Shown piece by piece: positions 45,622 through 54,389 of a stretch of DNA of 64,000 bases. Every line of letters starts with the position of its first letter. The first letter of the stretch is position 1. Both the position numbers and the translations under genes were made by a program. A model generated the notes under the pieces. It was not told where the DNA came from and made no database searches. It was given only the letters and a program-made list of their open reading frames with translations. Origin of the DNA: Tritonibacter multivorans (GTDB lineage: Bacteria; Pseudomonadota; Alphaproteobacteria; Rhodobacterales; Rhodobacteraceae); contig NZ_CYSD01000012.1 in the NCBI RefSeq assembly GCF_001458415.1, forward strand, positions 186,001-250,000. Direction: 5' to 3'.

Positions 45622-46550
45622 CACCCCGCGCGGCCGCCATATCCCCTGCGGCCCGCGACGCGCTGCAGCGTTGGCTCGAAACCCTTGCTGCGCTGGAAGA
45701 TGTGGCAGAAAATACCGTTGCCGCCTATCGCGGGGATGTCACGGATTTCCTCGGCTTTATGACATTGCATTTCGGCGAACCTCAGGGGCTTGGTGCGCTG
45801 TCCGACATTGCCACCGCTGATATGCGCGCCTGGATGGCAGAGCTGCGCAATGGCGGCACCGGGGCGCGATCCCTTGCGCGCAAACTGTCCGCCGTCAAGC
45901 GGTTCTATGGCTGGCTGGCCGAACGCGAAGGTTATGAGCCCACCGCCGTCCTGTCGACCCGCGCGCCGAAGTTTCAGAAAAAACTGCCCCGCCCATTGGC
46001 GCCCGATGCGGCCAAGGCAATGATTGAAACGGTCGAGTTGCAATCCGCCAAAGACTGGGTTTCTGCCCGCGATGTGGCTGTGGTCACCCTTTTGTACGGC
46101 TGCGGGCTGCGCATTTCCGAGGCGCTGGGGCTGCGTGGCCAAGATGCGCCCCTCCCAGAGGTTCTGCGGATCACGGGCAAGGGCGAAAAGGAACGCATGG
46201 TGCCGGTGCTGCCGGTGGCGCGCGCGGCGGTGGAACGCTATCGCAAGCTTTGCCCGCATCCGCTGACCGCTGATACAGCGCTGTTTCGGGGCGTGCGTGG
46301 CGGGGCGCTGAATCCCGGCGCAATCCGCACCGCGATGCAGGCCGCACGGGCGCAACTGGGGCTGCCCGACACTGCCACACCACACGCCATGCGCCACAGC
46401 TTTGCCACCCATCTGCTGGAGGCAGGGGGCGATCTGCGTGCTATTCAGGAACTTCTGGGTCACGCATCCCTCTCTACCACGCAGGCCTATACAGCAGTGG
46501 ACACTGCGCATTTGATGGAAATCTACAACCGCGCGCACCCAAAAGCCTGA
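45618..46550 (+). CDS. xerC: Tyrosine recombinase XerC
   Basis: Chromosome dimer resolution recombinase acting at dif with XerD. The 310-residue protein has the SAM-like core-binding domain (about 14-115) and all catalytic residues: Arg165, Lys188, His256, Arg259, His282 and Tyr291. Length and the coupled DUF484 partner support XerC and not XerD, which is consistent with the housekeeping position. No integration site was seen nearby. Confidence 0.94.
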   Translation: MTPRAAAISPAARDALQRWLETLAALEDVAENTVAAYRGDVTDFLGFMTLHFGEPQGLGALSDIATADMRAWMAELRNGGTGARSLARKLSAVKRFYGWLAEREGYEPTAVLSTRAPKFQKKLPRPLAPDAAKAMIETVELQSAKDWVSARDVAVVTLLYGCGLRISEALGLRGQDAPLPEVLRITGKGEKERMVPVLPVARAAVERYRKLCPHPLTADTALFRGVRGGALNPGAIRTAMQAARAQLGLPDTATPHAMRHSFATHLLEAGGDLRAIQELLGHASLSTTQAYTAVDTAHLMEIYNRAHPKA

Positions 46551-46614
46551 TCCGTCTTAGGGGCGTCATATCCTGCGGTTAAGACAGATCAGACGACCAC
46601 CAACAGGATCACCG

Positions 46615-48264
46615 ATGCAGAAGTTTGACGCGCTTTTGACCCGTTTGTCCAACGGCCCGCGCGCCTGGGTCATGCTGTTTCTGGTGCTGCTCACCCTGCT
46701 GATGAGCCTGCCCGGTTTCTTTGACCTCCCCCCGATTGACCGCGACGAAACCCGGTTTTCGCAGGCCTCGCGGCAGATGGTTGAAACCGGAGATTTCATC
46801 GATATCCGGCTCGGAGAGGGCACCCGCTATAAGAAGCCCATCGGCATCTACTGGCTGCAAAGCGCCAGCCTTTCGCTGTTGGGGCCAGAGCATCTGCACG
46901 ACATCTGGGCCTACCGCCTGCCCTCGGCCCTGAGCGCTGTTGTCGCGGTGCTGCTGACTTATCTGATCACCTTGACGCTGATGGGCGCACCACAGGCGTT
47001 AGGGGCGGCTGTAATGCTGGCCAGCTGTTTTGTTTTTGGCGCTGAAACACGTCTGGCCAAGACCGACATGACCCTGCTGGCGACTATACTCGCTTGCCAA
47101 TATGTGCTGGCACGGCTCTGGCTGGACCGGATGCTGCGCGCGGGACTGGCCTATGGGTTCTGGGCCGCATTGGCGGTCTCGGTTTTGATAAAAGGGCCGA
47201 TTGGGCTGTTGGTTGTGGGCAGCACAGCGCTGGTGCTTTGTGCGCAACAACGCAGCCTGCGCTGGCTGGCACCTCTGCGCGCCGGGCGCGGTATGCTGCT
47301 GCTGCTCGCTTTGGTGTTGCCTTGGTACATTGCCATTACGATCAAATCTGATGGCGCGTTCTGGGTGGAAAGCCTTGGCAAAGACCTTTTGGCAAAAATC
47401 GGCGAAGGGCAAGAAAGCCATGGCGCCCCGCCTGGATTTTATCTGGGGCTGGTGTGGGTCACCTTCTGGCCCGCCTCGATCCTGCTGCCGTTTGGGATCT
47501 GGTTCGCCTTTCGCCAGTGGCGCGCGCCCGAGGTGATATTCTGCCTTGCCTGGATCATCCCCACTTGGCTGCTGTTCGAGTTCACCGCAACCAAGCTGAT
47601 CCATTATGTTCTGCCCACCTACCCTGCCCTTGCAGCCCTTTGCGCGGCCGGGTGGATGGCCCGCCCCAAAGCGCCTTTGCACTGGACCATGAAGACCTGT
47701 GTCGCGGCGCTGCTGGTGCTGGGCACGGTGTTTCCTGTGGCTTCTGTCTGGTTTGGACATCAGATGGGGGTGTCCCCGACCCGCTACTGGATCTTTGGCG
47801 TTGCGCTATCTCTGGCCGGTGCTGTGCTGATGTGGCGCACAATTGGGCGTGGACGGGTGCTGGCTCCGGTGCTGGCGCTTGCCTTGCTAAGCTTGGGGAT
47901 GACATCCAGCTTGTGGTCTCACCTGGCCCGTGCCCCTGCGCTTTGGCCCTCGGTTGCGCTGTCACAGAAGATCCGCTCGGCAGACCTCTGCACTGCGCCC
48001 TTGGTCCTATCTGTGGGCTATCAGGAAGAATCGCTGATGCTGCTGAGCCCGCATCCCGTCACCTTTGACCACAACGCGGCCTCGGCAGTGGAACGTTTGA
48101 GCCGTGCGGACTGTGCGCTGGTCTTTGTGGACGCCCCCAAACGGGCCGCGTTTGACAATGCTGCGACAGAGATCGGACGGGATCTGACCCCCGTGGGACA
48201 GGTGACCGGATTCGCCATTGGCGGTGGCGATGAAGTTGCTTTGACCCTCTATGAAATGCGCTGA
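46615..48264 (+). CDS. ArnT-like glycosyltransferase of family GT39/GT83
   Basis: 549-residue polytopic membrane enzyme that transfers a sugar from a polyprenyl-phosphate donor to lipid A, a protein or another acceptor on the periplasmic side. The N-terminal loop IDRDETRFSQASRQM with DRDE at 42-45, then RYKKPIGIYWLQS, is characteristic of the ArnT branch. About 11-12 hydrophobic helices follow, and the last ~140 residues are a periplasmic domain. It is convergent with the lipid-modification operon at 48301-52412 (36 bp between stops). Confidence 0.88.
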   Translation: MQKFDALLTRLSNGPRAWVMLFLVLLTLLMSLPGFFDLPPIDRDETRFSQASRQMVETGDFIDIRLGEGTRYKKPIGIYWLQSASLSLLGPEHLHDIWAYRLPSALSAVVAVLLTYLITLTLMGAPQALGAAVMLASCFVFGAETRLAKTDMTLLATILACQYVLARLWLDRMLRAGLAYGFWAALAVSVLIKGPIGLLVVGSTALVLCAQQRSLRWLAPLRAGRGMLLLLALVLPWYIAITIKSDGAFWVESLGKDLLAKIGEGQESHGAPPGFYLGLVWVTFWPASILLPFGIWFAFRQWRAPEVIFCLAWIIPTWLLFEFTATKLIHYVLPTYPALAALCAAGWMARPKAPLHWTMKTCVAALLVLGTVFPVASVWFGHQMGVSPTRYWIFGVALSLAGAVLMWRTIGRGRVLAPVLALALLSLGMTSSLWSHLARAPALWPSVALSQKIRSADLCTAPLVLSVGYQEESLMLLSPHPVTFDHNAASAVERLSRADCALVFVDAPKRAAFDNAATEIGRDLTPVGQVTGFAIGGGDEVALTLYEMR

Positions 48265-48300
48265 CCGGGTGCGGTTTTTCTGCCGCCAAAAGGCCAAGGC

Positions 48301-48990
48301 CTACACCCGCATCCCCTTGTCGCGCCATGATCGCACGTGCCGGACGGCCATCACAGCGCGTGCGCCGAGCCAACCCAAGCCGATGGCGCAACCGCGCCAA
48401 AACCGACCAAAGGCGCGATCAAACGCCACAAGGGATGCGGCCTGCACCACAAACCCCAACACAGCCCCTGCCAGCACTTGCAAAGCCGAGTGCGCATTGT
48501 GTTCGATCCGTGTGGTGCCGACAAATCCGGCCGCGATCACCACTGCAGCCTGCGCGCTTTTGTTCGACCGCAGGCACCCTTGAACCAGGGCTGTGGCCCC
48601 AAAAGCGGCCGCTGACGTGTGCCCTGACGGAAAGCCACGGTTGCCACCGCTGGGCCTTAAATTGATCGGTTGATCCCCCAGCAGGTTCTTTGACGAATGA
48701 ATGCCGACCTCAAGCAAAAGGAAACGCCCAAAATACTGCACGCCGCGCCCTTCGGCCGTCGCACAGGCAAGCCCGGTCAGGGGCAGAGCAATCTGCAGGT
48801 TGTCGCCCAGCTTCTCGACGTCGCGCGCGCCGCCCAGCATGACACACACCATAATGACCCCAAGGACGACCATCAGTCCAAAGTGGCGCATCGCACGTAA
48901 GACAAGCCATCGCAGGCGAGCGCTGAAACACTTGTCTTTCTCTGGCTCAATGCGCGGGTGAACCTCTGCGGCGGGTGGAAAATCAAACAT
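48301..48990 (-). CDS. PAP2-family phosphatase (first, downstream)
   Basis: 229-residue membrane phosphatase of the PAP2 superfamily. The signature is present as KNLLGDQPINLRP, then FPSGHTSAAAF (motif 2 intact) and TTRIEHNAHSALQVLAG, where the usual SRx5HxxxD has Thr before Arg and Gln in place of Asp. It probably removes phosphate from a lipid A, undecaprenyl or phosphatidyl substrate. Its start overlaps the end of the upstream PAP2 gene by 8 bp, so the two are coupled. Confidence 0.85.
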   Translation of the reverse strand: MFDFPPAAEVHPRIEPEKDKCFSARLRWLVLRAMRHFGLMVVLGVIMVCVMLGGARDVEKLGDNLQIALPLTGLACATAEGRGVQYFGRFLLLEVGIHSSKNLLGDQPINLRPSGGNRGFPSGHTSAAAFGATALVQGCLRSNKSAQAAVVIAAGFVGTTRIEHNAHSALQVLAGAVLGFVVQAASLVAFDRAFGRFWRGCAIGLGWLGARAVMAVRHVRSWRDKGMRV

Positions 48991-49807
48991 TTCGCATGTC
49001 CCCTTTGCGCATATAGCGGCTCAACAAAGTCAGCCTGTGCCAGCTCAGACGCAGCATACGCAGCCAGAGCTGCCCGGTTTTTCGGATGTCGCGCCAAAAG
49101 CTGCGTGCATCCGTGCGCAACGCCGCCCAGGTCACCCGCTGCACAGCCGGACCCAGATTGAAGGCACGCGCCAATACCTGCGCCAAAGTCCCCATGAAAA
49201 TCCACGCCCAGACAACGTCAGACAGGAAATGGCGCCCCTTCATCACCCGCATGATCGATGCCACCGCCACAAAGGTCACAAGCACCACAAGCAGCACCCG
49301 GCGGCGCGCCGGAGGCACCACATTCCAAAGCATCAAGCCTGCCAGAATGGCCGCCACCGCCGCCGCCGATGCCTCACCCGAAACAAAAGAACAGTTGTTG
49401 CTGCATTGATCTGCCCATTGCAGCGCCGGGGTAAAGGTCGATGTTCCGCCGAACTCTGCCACCTCGGCCGGGCGGGCCCGCCCCCAGTTGGACTTCAGGC
49501 CAAGATTGACCAAAGCAACCGGACCCAGCACGACAAGGGTGACACAATAGCCCCAGAAACGGCCTGGAATACGCAGCGGCGCTTTGGTGTACAGCGCCTG
49601 AATCCCGAAGATCAGCGGCACCAGCGCCACAAGGTGAAACAGATTCCAGATGAGCTCGCGCAGCGTTTGAAGGGCCGGCAAAAGGTCGGTCGGAAACACG
49701 CCACGTTGGGCATCAAAAAACAAGGCCGCCACAGCCAGGTCCAAACCGGGGGCAACCGCAAACAACAGCGCGGCGATCAGCCAGATCCACAGAAGGGGTT
49801 GCGTCAT
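48983..49807 (-). CDS. PAP2-family phosphatase (second, upstream), LpxE/LpxF-like
   Basis: 274-residue membrane phosphatase. Motif 1 is KSNWGRARPAEVAEFGG. Motif 2 reads NCSFVSGEASAAA, where the His of the usual PSGH is replaced by Glu. Motif 3 is RVMKGRHFLSDVVWAW with the catalytic His. SGEAS variants occur in lipid A phosphatases of the LpxE/LpxF type and in related alphaproteobacterial PAP2 proteins. The ATG at 49807 has GGAGG upstream and overlaps the GT39 stop by four bases. Confidence 0.85.
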   Translation of the reverse strand: MTQPLLWIWLIAALLFAVAPGLDLAVAALFFDAQRGVFPTDLLPALQTLRELIWNLFHLVALVPLIFGIQALYTKAPLRIPGRFWGYCVTLVVLGPVALVNLGLKSNWGRARPAEVAEFGGTSTFTPALQWADQCSNNCSFVSGEASAAAVAAILAGLMLWNVVPPARRRVLLVVLVTFVAVASIMRVMKGRHFLSDVVWAWIFMGTLAQVLARAFNLGPAVQRVTWAALRTDARSFWRDIRKTGQLWLRMLRLSWHRLTLLSRYMRKGDMRNV

Positions 49808-51288
49808 TTTCGGTCCTCCAGACACCGGCTAGGCAGGACAAAGAAAGCAAGATTCTGGTCGTTGTAGGCTCCGTCCTGCGGCGGCAGAAAGTGGATCAGT
49901 CGGGCCTCGTCACATGGCGCGTGATCTGCATGTGCAATGAACAAAACATCCCCCGACAGCCCCATCGGCAGCTTATGTTTCTGCGCGTAATAATGCGGCG
50001 TCGGTCCTTTGTAGGGCGCTGCGTAAACCTGAAGCCCGCTGTCCCGGCCATAGTAATAAAGATCCGCCAGCACATGGCGACTGGAGGCCACGATTGTGGA
50101 CAGACCATTGTCGTGGGCCGTTTTTTCAACTGCCTCGGCCATTACGGCCCGACCCGTATACCGGTCGAGCAGCAGCCCGCCCCCGCGCTCCCAGCGGGTC
50201 ACTTGTGTGGCCGCAACCCCAACAGCAAGGCACAGGGCAAGGTTTACCGCTATGCCAGCCCACAAGATCCAGCGCGCCTGATCCCAGAGGTAGAGAACCA
50301 CCAGAACAACGCCGGCCGGATAGGTCATTGCCGCCCAATTGGCAAAAGCTTTGGACAACAATGCCTGCACACACACAATTGCAAGCACCGGCAACGAAAA
50401 CCCGATGAGCCATCGCGCCAAGGGACCACCCCGCCAGAACCCCTGAACAACCGCAGCAAGATAGGCCAGAAACAGCACCGGCCCCATCACAGCCAATTGC
50501 GCGAGGGAGAATTCAAGCAGTTTGTCAAAATTCAGCTCGGGGGATTTACCCGGCTGCACCCAGTCCACATTGTCGGCTGTGTGGTGCAGGGTTTGCAGGT
50601 CATGCGTGATGTTCCAGATCACATTCGGCGCGATCGCCACGCCAAAACCTGCAAATGCGATCAGCAAATGTGACAGCTTCAGGCGGGCTTGCGGCAGGCA
50701 TATCCAGACCAAAGCGCCACAGACAAAGAAATAGAGGGCCGCATATTTGCTCATCATGCCAAGCCCAAGGCAAAGCCCCATCAACAGCGCCAAAGCGGCG
50801 CTTGGCTGTGGAACCTGCCGCAGCCAAAGCCACAGCGCGGCCGCCCAAAATGGCAGAAGAACGCTATCGGTCGAAATCAAAACAGAGCCCACAGCCACCA
50901 GGGGCAAGGTCACATAGGTCAGCGCCACCACGGCGGCTTGCGCGCGCGGCAGCACCTCTTGGGCAGCGCCCATCAGCAAAAGGGCTGTCACCCCATGCAG
51001 GATTGGTCCCGGCAATCGCACCCAGAACTCTGCATCACTGGCAGCCAGATCGGTGACCGCCCGGATCAGCCAGCCAATAAGCGGCGGCTTGGAATAGTAT
51101 CCCCAGTCAAGCTCTTGCCCCCACAGCCAATATTGCGCCTCATCGACAAACAGATCGGCGTCCGAAATCGCAAGCGCGAGAATACGCAGGGCCGTGATGA
51201 AGCCGACCCCGACAAAGACAAGCCAGCGCGGATCACGCCGCCACACTGTGTTAGAGGACAATTGAAGCGGCGAGGTCAGCTCGGTCAT
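49804..51288 (-). CDS. GT39-family polyprenyl-phosphate-sugar transferase
   Basis: 494-residue polytopic glycosyltransferase of the PMT_2/ArnT-like group. The first periplasmic loop has LFVDEAQYWLWGQELDWGYY with the Asp49-Glu50 pair and SKPPLIGWLI, both typical. About ten helices and a C-terminal soluble part of roughly 100 residues follow. It lies between the LAB_N protein and the PAP2 phosphatase in an operon, the context expected for a lipid A glycosyltransferase that uses a donor made by the GT2 gene. Confidence 0.88.
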   Translation of the reverse strand: MTELTSPLQLSSNTVWRRDPRWLVFVGVGFITALRILALAISDADLFVDEAQYWLWGQELDWGYYSKPPLIGWLIRAVTDLAASDAEFWVRLPGPILHGVTALLLMGAAQEVLPRAQAAVVALTYVTLPLVAVGSVLISTDSVLLPFWAAALWLWLRQVPQPSAALALLMGLCLGLGMMSKYAALYFFVCGALVWICLPQARLKLSHLLIAFAGFGVAIAPNVIWNITHDLQTLHHTADNVDWVQPGKSPELNFDKLLEFSLAQLAVMGPVLFLAYLAAVVQGFWRGGPLARWLIGFSLPVLAIVCVQALLSKAFANWAAMTYPAGVVLVVLYLWDQARWILWAGIAVNLALCLAVGVAATQVTRWERGGGLLLDRYTGRAVMAEAVEKTAHDNGLSTIVASSRHVLADLYYYGRDSGLQVYAAPYKGPTPHYYAQKHKLPMGLSGDVLFIAHADHAPCDEARLIHFLPPQDGAYNDQNLAFFVLPSRCLEDRK

Positions 51289-51297
51289 AGGGCTGCG

Positions 51298-51612
51298 TCA
51301 CGCCTCCTGCGCCAAGCATCGCTTCTCGGCGTAGATCAGCCAGAGGTTCCGCGCATAGATCACCACGCCCAGCGATTGCCCGAGCAGGAAGACAGGGTCG
51401 CCCCGGTGCAACGCATAGGCAAACAATGTCAGCCCACCAAAGATCGAGAACCACCAAAAGGTTTCCGGAACGACCGAACGCCCTTCTTTTTCGGACGCCC
51501 ACCATTGCAGAATGAACCGCATGGAAAACATCAACTGCGCGCACAGGCCAATCCCGACCCAGACCAGCTCTGCGGTGGAATGAACCTGAAAGAAAGCCAG
51601 AACCTTGTCCAT
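51298..51612 (-). CDS. Lipid-A-disaccharide synthase N-terminal (LAB_N) domain membrane protein
   Basis: 104-residue protein with three hydrophobic segments (about 16-36, 52-68, 74-94) and the LAB_N-type FILQWWASEKEGRSVVPETFWWFS region. It resembles small membrane proteins commonly found beside ArnC-type GT2 genes, where a role in flipping or supporting the lipid-linked sugar has been suggested. It shares a start-stop overlap (ATGA) with the GT2 gene and is 9 bp ahead of the GT39 gene. Confidence 0.85.
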   Translation of the reverse strand: MDKVLAFFQVHSTAELVWVGIGLCAQLMFSMRFILQWWASEKEGRSVVPETFWWFSIFGGLTLFAYALHRGDPVFLLGQSLGVVIYARNLWLIYAEKRCLAQEA

Positions 51613-52412
51613 CACTCTGCCGCCTTGCTGTTGCTGGCGCGCGGCGCGACAATTTCCTGCGCCCGCGCGGTTTTGGCGCGGGCAATCAGCCAGGCCACCC
51701 CAAGAAGATCCGACGCGCCCACCAACGCTCGTTGCAGGTTGGTGTATTTCGACACCCCCCCGCTGCGTTCCCGATGCGCGACATCCACATGCGTCACCTC
51801 CCAGCCCGCACGCGCAAACAATGCCGGCAAATAGCGATGCATGTGATTGAAGAAAGGCAGATCCAGAAATGCCTCGCGGCGAAACGCCTTCAGACCGCAG
51901 CCCGTGTCGCGGGTGGCATCCTTCAGGACCCAAGCGCGCAACCGATTGGCAAAGCGCGACGCCAGTCGTTTTGACAGCGTATCCTGCCGACGCGCCCGCT
52001 GGCCTGCCACCAACCCAAGGGTTTCGGCGGCGCTGGCATCCAGAAGGGGCGCACACATTTTTGGAATTTCAGCGGGCGGGTTTTGCAAGTCCCCATCTAG
52101 CGTACAGATGATCTGCCCGCGCGCGGCGCGCACGCCGGAATGGACGGCCGCAGATTGTCCGCCCGCCACAGCATGCTGCAACAGACGCAACCAAGGACGG
52201 CTTTGCTGATGTTCAACGATAAGCTCTGCTGTTTTGTCACGGGACCCGTCATCCACAAGGATGACTTCGCTCTGAGGCAGCGCGGGACGAATGGCTTCGA
52301 TCTCGGAAATCAGGGCCGCAACATTTTCGGCCTCATTGTGCATGGGGCTGATGATTGTCACCACCGGCAACTGACTGCTGCGCTTTATGAACCCTGCGTC
52401 TGCTTGCATCAT
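51612..52412 (-). CDS. Family 2 glycosyltransferase, polyprenyl-phosphate sugar synthase type
   Basis: 266-residue cytosolic-face enzyme of the DPM1/ArnC/RgtE group that joins a nucleotide sugar to polyprenyl phosphate. Motifs are DDGSRDKT with DDGS at 54-57, then TLDGDLQNPP with DGD at 106-108, followed by DTGCGLKAFRREAF. It has no C-terminal membrane anchor helices, a shorter form than ArnC. I chose the ATG at 52412 (GGGAAG upstream); an ATG at 52409 is equally possible. It starts the five-gene operon. Confidence 0.85.
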   Translation of the reverse strand: MMQADAGFIKRSSQLPVVTIISPMHNEAENVAALISEIEAIRPALPQSEVILVDDGSRDKTAELIVEHQQSRPWLRLLQHAVAGGQSAAVHSGVRAARGQIICTLDGDLQNPPAEIPKMCAPLLDASAAETLGLVAGQRARRQDTLSKRLASRFANRLRAWVLKDATRDTGCGLKAFRREAFLDLPFFNHMHRYLPALFARAGWEVTHVDVAHRERSGGVSKYTNLQRALVGASDLLGVAWLIARAKTARAQEIVAPRASNSKAAE

Positions 52413-52624
52413 ACGCTCTTCCCGTCGGCCAAGTCTGGGCTCCAACCGTTGTGAAGCACGCCACCTTGCCGGTGCCTTTGGGATCCCGGAGAACCAGCAT
52501 AGAACGCCGCACAAGCGGAGGAGGTTGGTCGATGAGTAGAGTCGCATTATTGCGACTTCGTGACGGCTAAACGACAGTCAGATGAATATTGCCACACAAG
52601 TTTACAAAGGAAACGACACCCCGA

Positions 52625-53743
52625 TCAGTTGCCTGTGTTCGGGCGACGCAAAGGGCGTCCGGCGAAATGCAGGAACACCAACGACAAGGCAAAGCCAATG
52701 GCTGTGGGCGCATGATAAGCCCACCACATGGAGGGATCTTCGCCAACCATCTTGCCCGCAGCACCCCGCGCCCCCTCCAGCCCGATCAGCACAACAAAGG
52801 AAATGCCAATTTGCGCCCAAAGCCCGAACCGCGAATGTGCGCCCATCAAAAGCGCGGCAAAGCCGACCATTGCAACGGTTGCACAGATCCCGATCCAGGA
52901 CAGCCGTTCCTGCAGCTCTTCGGCCATTTGACCTTCGGTGAAGCGCCCCGTCGCGGCAAGTTGCGCACGCTGGGACATCAGCTGCCACGTGGGCAGAGAC
53001 CGCAGTCCGCGCTCTGCGGTTTCATCAAAGCGGCCGAAACTCGAAACATCAAAAGTGAAGTCTTCGAACCAGGTGACCGACAGGGCCTCGGTCTGGGTCG
53101 AATACCGCGCCGCCATACCATTGACCATGACAACATAAAGTTCGTCGTCTTGCGGCACCAGATAGGCCTCAGACGCGGTATAGGTCAGGGTCTGATCCGG
53201 ATTGCGGCGATCGGACAGGAAGACATCCCGCAAAGTGCTGTCGGAGTTCACCTCGCCAAAATATAACACCACCGAGTCCATCGGATGCAGAAACGTCCCC
53301 TCGCGCAACAGTTTGGCGGCCACATCCTGTTCGAGCTCTGCCTCGCGGCGGTCATAGGCCGCGATGGACTCGGGGCGAAGATAGAGCGTAATGGCCCCGA
53401 TCATCACCGAGCTCAGCAGCGCGAAATACAGGATGGGTCTGGCCAGGCGCAGCGGGCTGGTGCCAATGGCCTGCAAGACCACCAGTTCACTCTCTCGCCG
53501 CAGCCGGTTGGTAACGTAGACCACCGCCGCAAACACCGCCATTGGCATCACCGTGCGCACCAGGGTCGGCAAGGTAAAGGCGGTCAGCTCAAAGAACACC
53601 CAAGGGGAATGCCCCCCAGCCAGAAGCGTCGAAAACAGCCCAATCGACCGCGAAATCCAAAACACGCCCGCCAAAACGAGAGTGAAAAACCCCCACATGG
53701 CGATCAGCTGGCGCAGCATGTAGCCATCGTAACGCGCAATCAT
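52625..53743 (-). CDS. LptF/LptG family LPS-export permease, unpaired
   Basis: 372-residue inner-membrane permease of the YjgP/YjgQ family that takes part in lipopolysaccharide extraction from the inner membrane. Two hydrophobic clusters (helices near 12-35, 55-78, 95-118, then 285-355) flank a large periplasmic beta-jellyroll domain. The RESELVVLQAIGTSPLRLARP segment is the LptF-type coupling-helix region. Usually lptF and lptG are adjacent and lie near lptD; here only one is present, next to lipid-modifying genes. Whether it is the housekeeping LptF or a third permease cannot be decided from this window. Confidence 0.85.
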   Translation of the reverse strand: MIARYDGYMLRQLIAMWGFFTLVLAGVFWISRSIGLFSTLLAGGHSPWVFFELTAFTLPTLVRTVMPMAVFAAVVYVTNRLRRESELVVLQAIGTSPLRLARPILYFALLSSVMIGAITLYLRPESIAAYDRREAELEQDVAAKLLREGTFLHPMDSVVLYFGEVNSDSTLRDVFLSDRRNPDQTLTYTASEAYLVPQDDELYVVMVNGMAARYSTQTEALSVTWFEDFTFDVSSFGRFDETAERGLRSLPTWQLMSQRAQLAATGRFTEGQMAEELQERLSWIGICATVAMVGFAALLMGAHSRFGLWAQIGISFVVLIGLEGARGAAGKMVGEDPSMWWAYHAPTAIGFALSLVFLHFAGRPLRRPNTGN

Positions 53744-54086
53744 GGCTTTGGCATCCTTCGGGCTTTTTTCCGGACGATCAGATCAGTGTTTCGCAGGACT
53801 AGCCGAATTTCGCCGGAAAGGAAACGCGGCAATCAAACCGCCCCGGCCACAGCCGCACATATATTATGTCCACCCCCACTCAGCCCCTGACGCCTGTCCC
53901 GACAGCAGAGCCGAAATCGCCGGGACGGCCCCGTTCCCCTGTGTTTCCCTGTGTTTTTTTTCGCATGATTGACGAAACTGCGTGGGTTCAGGCCCGACTC
54001 ACCACCTGTGGTTAGGGAAGCGTTAGGCATAATCGCCAACAATGATTGCGAGTTCCGATAGTCATTGCCCTGAAAAGGATGTTTCC
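53744..54086. promoter_or_regulatory. Divergent intergenic region upstream of lptF-like and a small gene
   Basis: 343 bp without a recognised gene. It includes a tandem 10-mer, CCCTGTGTTT twice at 53937-53956, running into a T8 tract (53954-53961). CATAAT at about 54028 is a possible -10 for the plus-strand gene. Nothing more specific was recognised. Confidence 0.35.
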
Positions 54087-54389
54087 ATGTCCACCGAGCC
54101 GACAGTCGAGGAGAAGGACCAGCCGCACCTGCCGGTCGGCGCACATCCAGCATCCATCCAGTCGCTGGAAAAAGCGTTAGAGCAGCTGCGCCAAACTGCA
54201 AACCGAAGCCAGTTCCCGGTGGAAGTTCCCGCCGACCCAAAACTGCGCGCGACCGCCGCCAAACCACAAAAGTCAGCTCCGACTGTGGAACCTGCAGCCT
54301 ATGTCGTCCTTTCTTCGAGCAAAGATCGTTTCGCAACCTCCGAACGCGAAGCCAGCCGCCGCTATATGGGTGCTAAGAACTTTTTCTGA
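54087..54389 (+). CDS. Hypothetical protein
   Basis: 100-residue protein, not recognised. It is hydrophilic and mostly predicted disordered by composition, with a short amphipathic helix around SLEKALEQLRQTA and a basic end (EASRRYMGAKNFF). No signal peptide or membrane helix. AAGGA lies nine bases before the ATG at 54087. It is the first of three unrecognised plus-strand genes in a row; a long hairpin follows its stop. Confidence 0.6.
   Translation: MSTEPTVEEKDQPHLPVGAHPASIQSLEKALEQLRQTANRSQFPVEVPADPKLRATAAKPQKSAPTVEPAAYVVLSSSKDRFATSEREASRRYMGAKNFF

Noticed and set aside
45618-46550. Tyrosine recombinase as a sign of an integrated element
   Set aside because: The coupling with DUF484 and the sequence features indicate housekeeping xerC; no att-like repeats or phage genes nearby.
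53833-54336. 167-codon minus-strand frame in the lptF/hypothetical gap
   Set aside because: Low-complexity Arg/Ser/Gly composition, no ribosome-binding site, and it overlaps the supported plus-strand gene at 54087.
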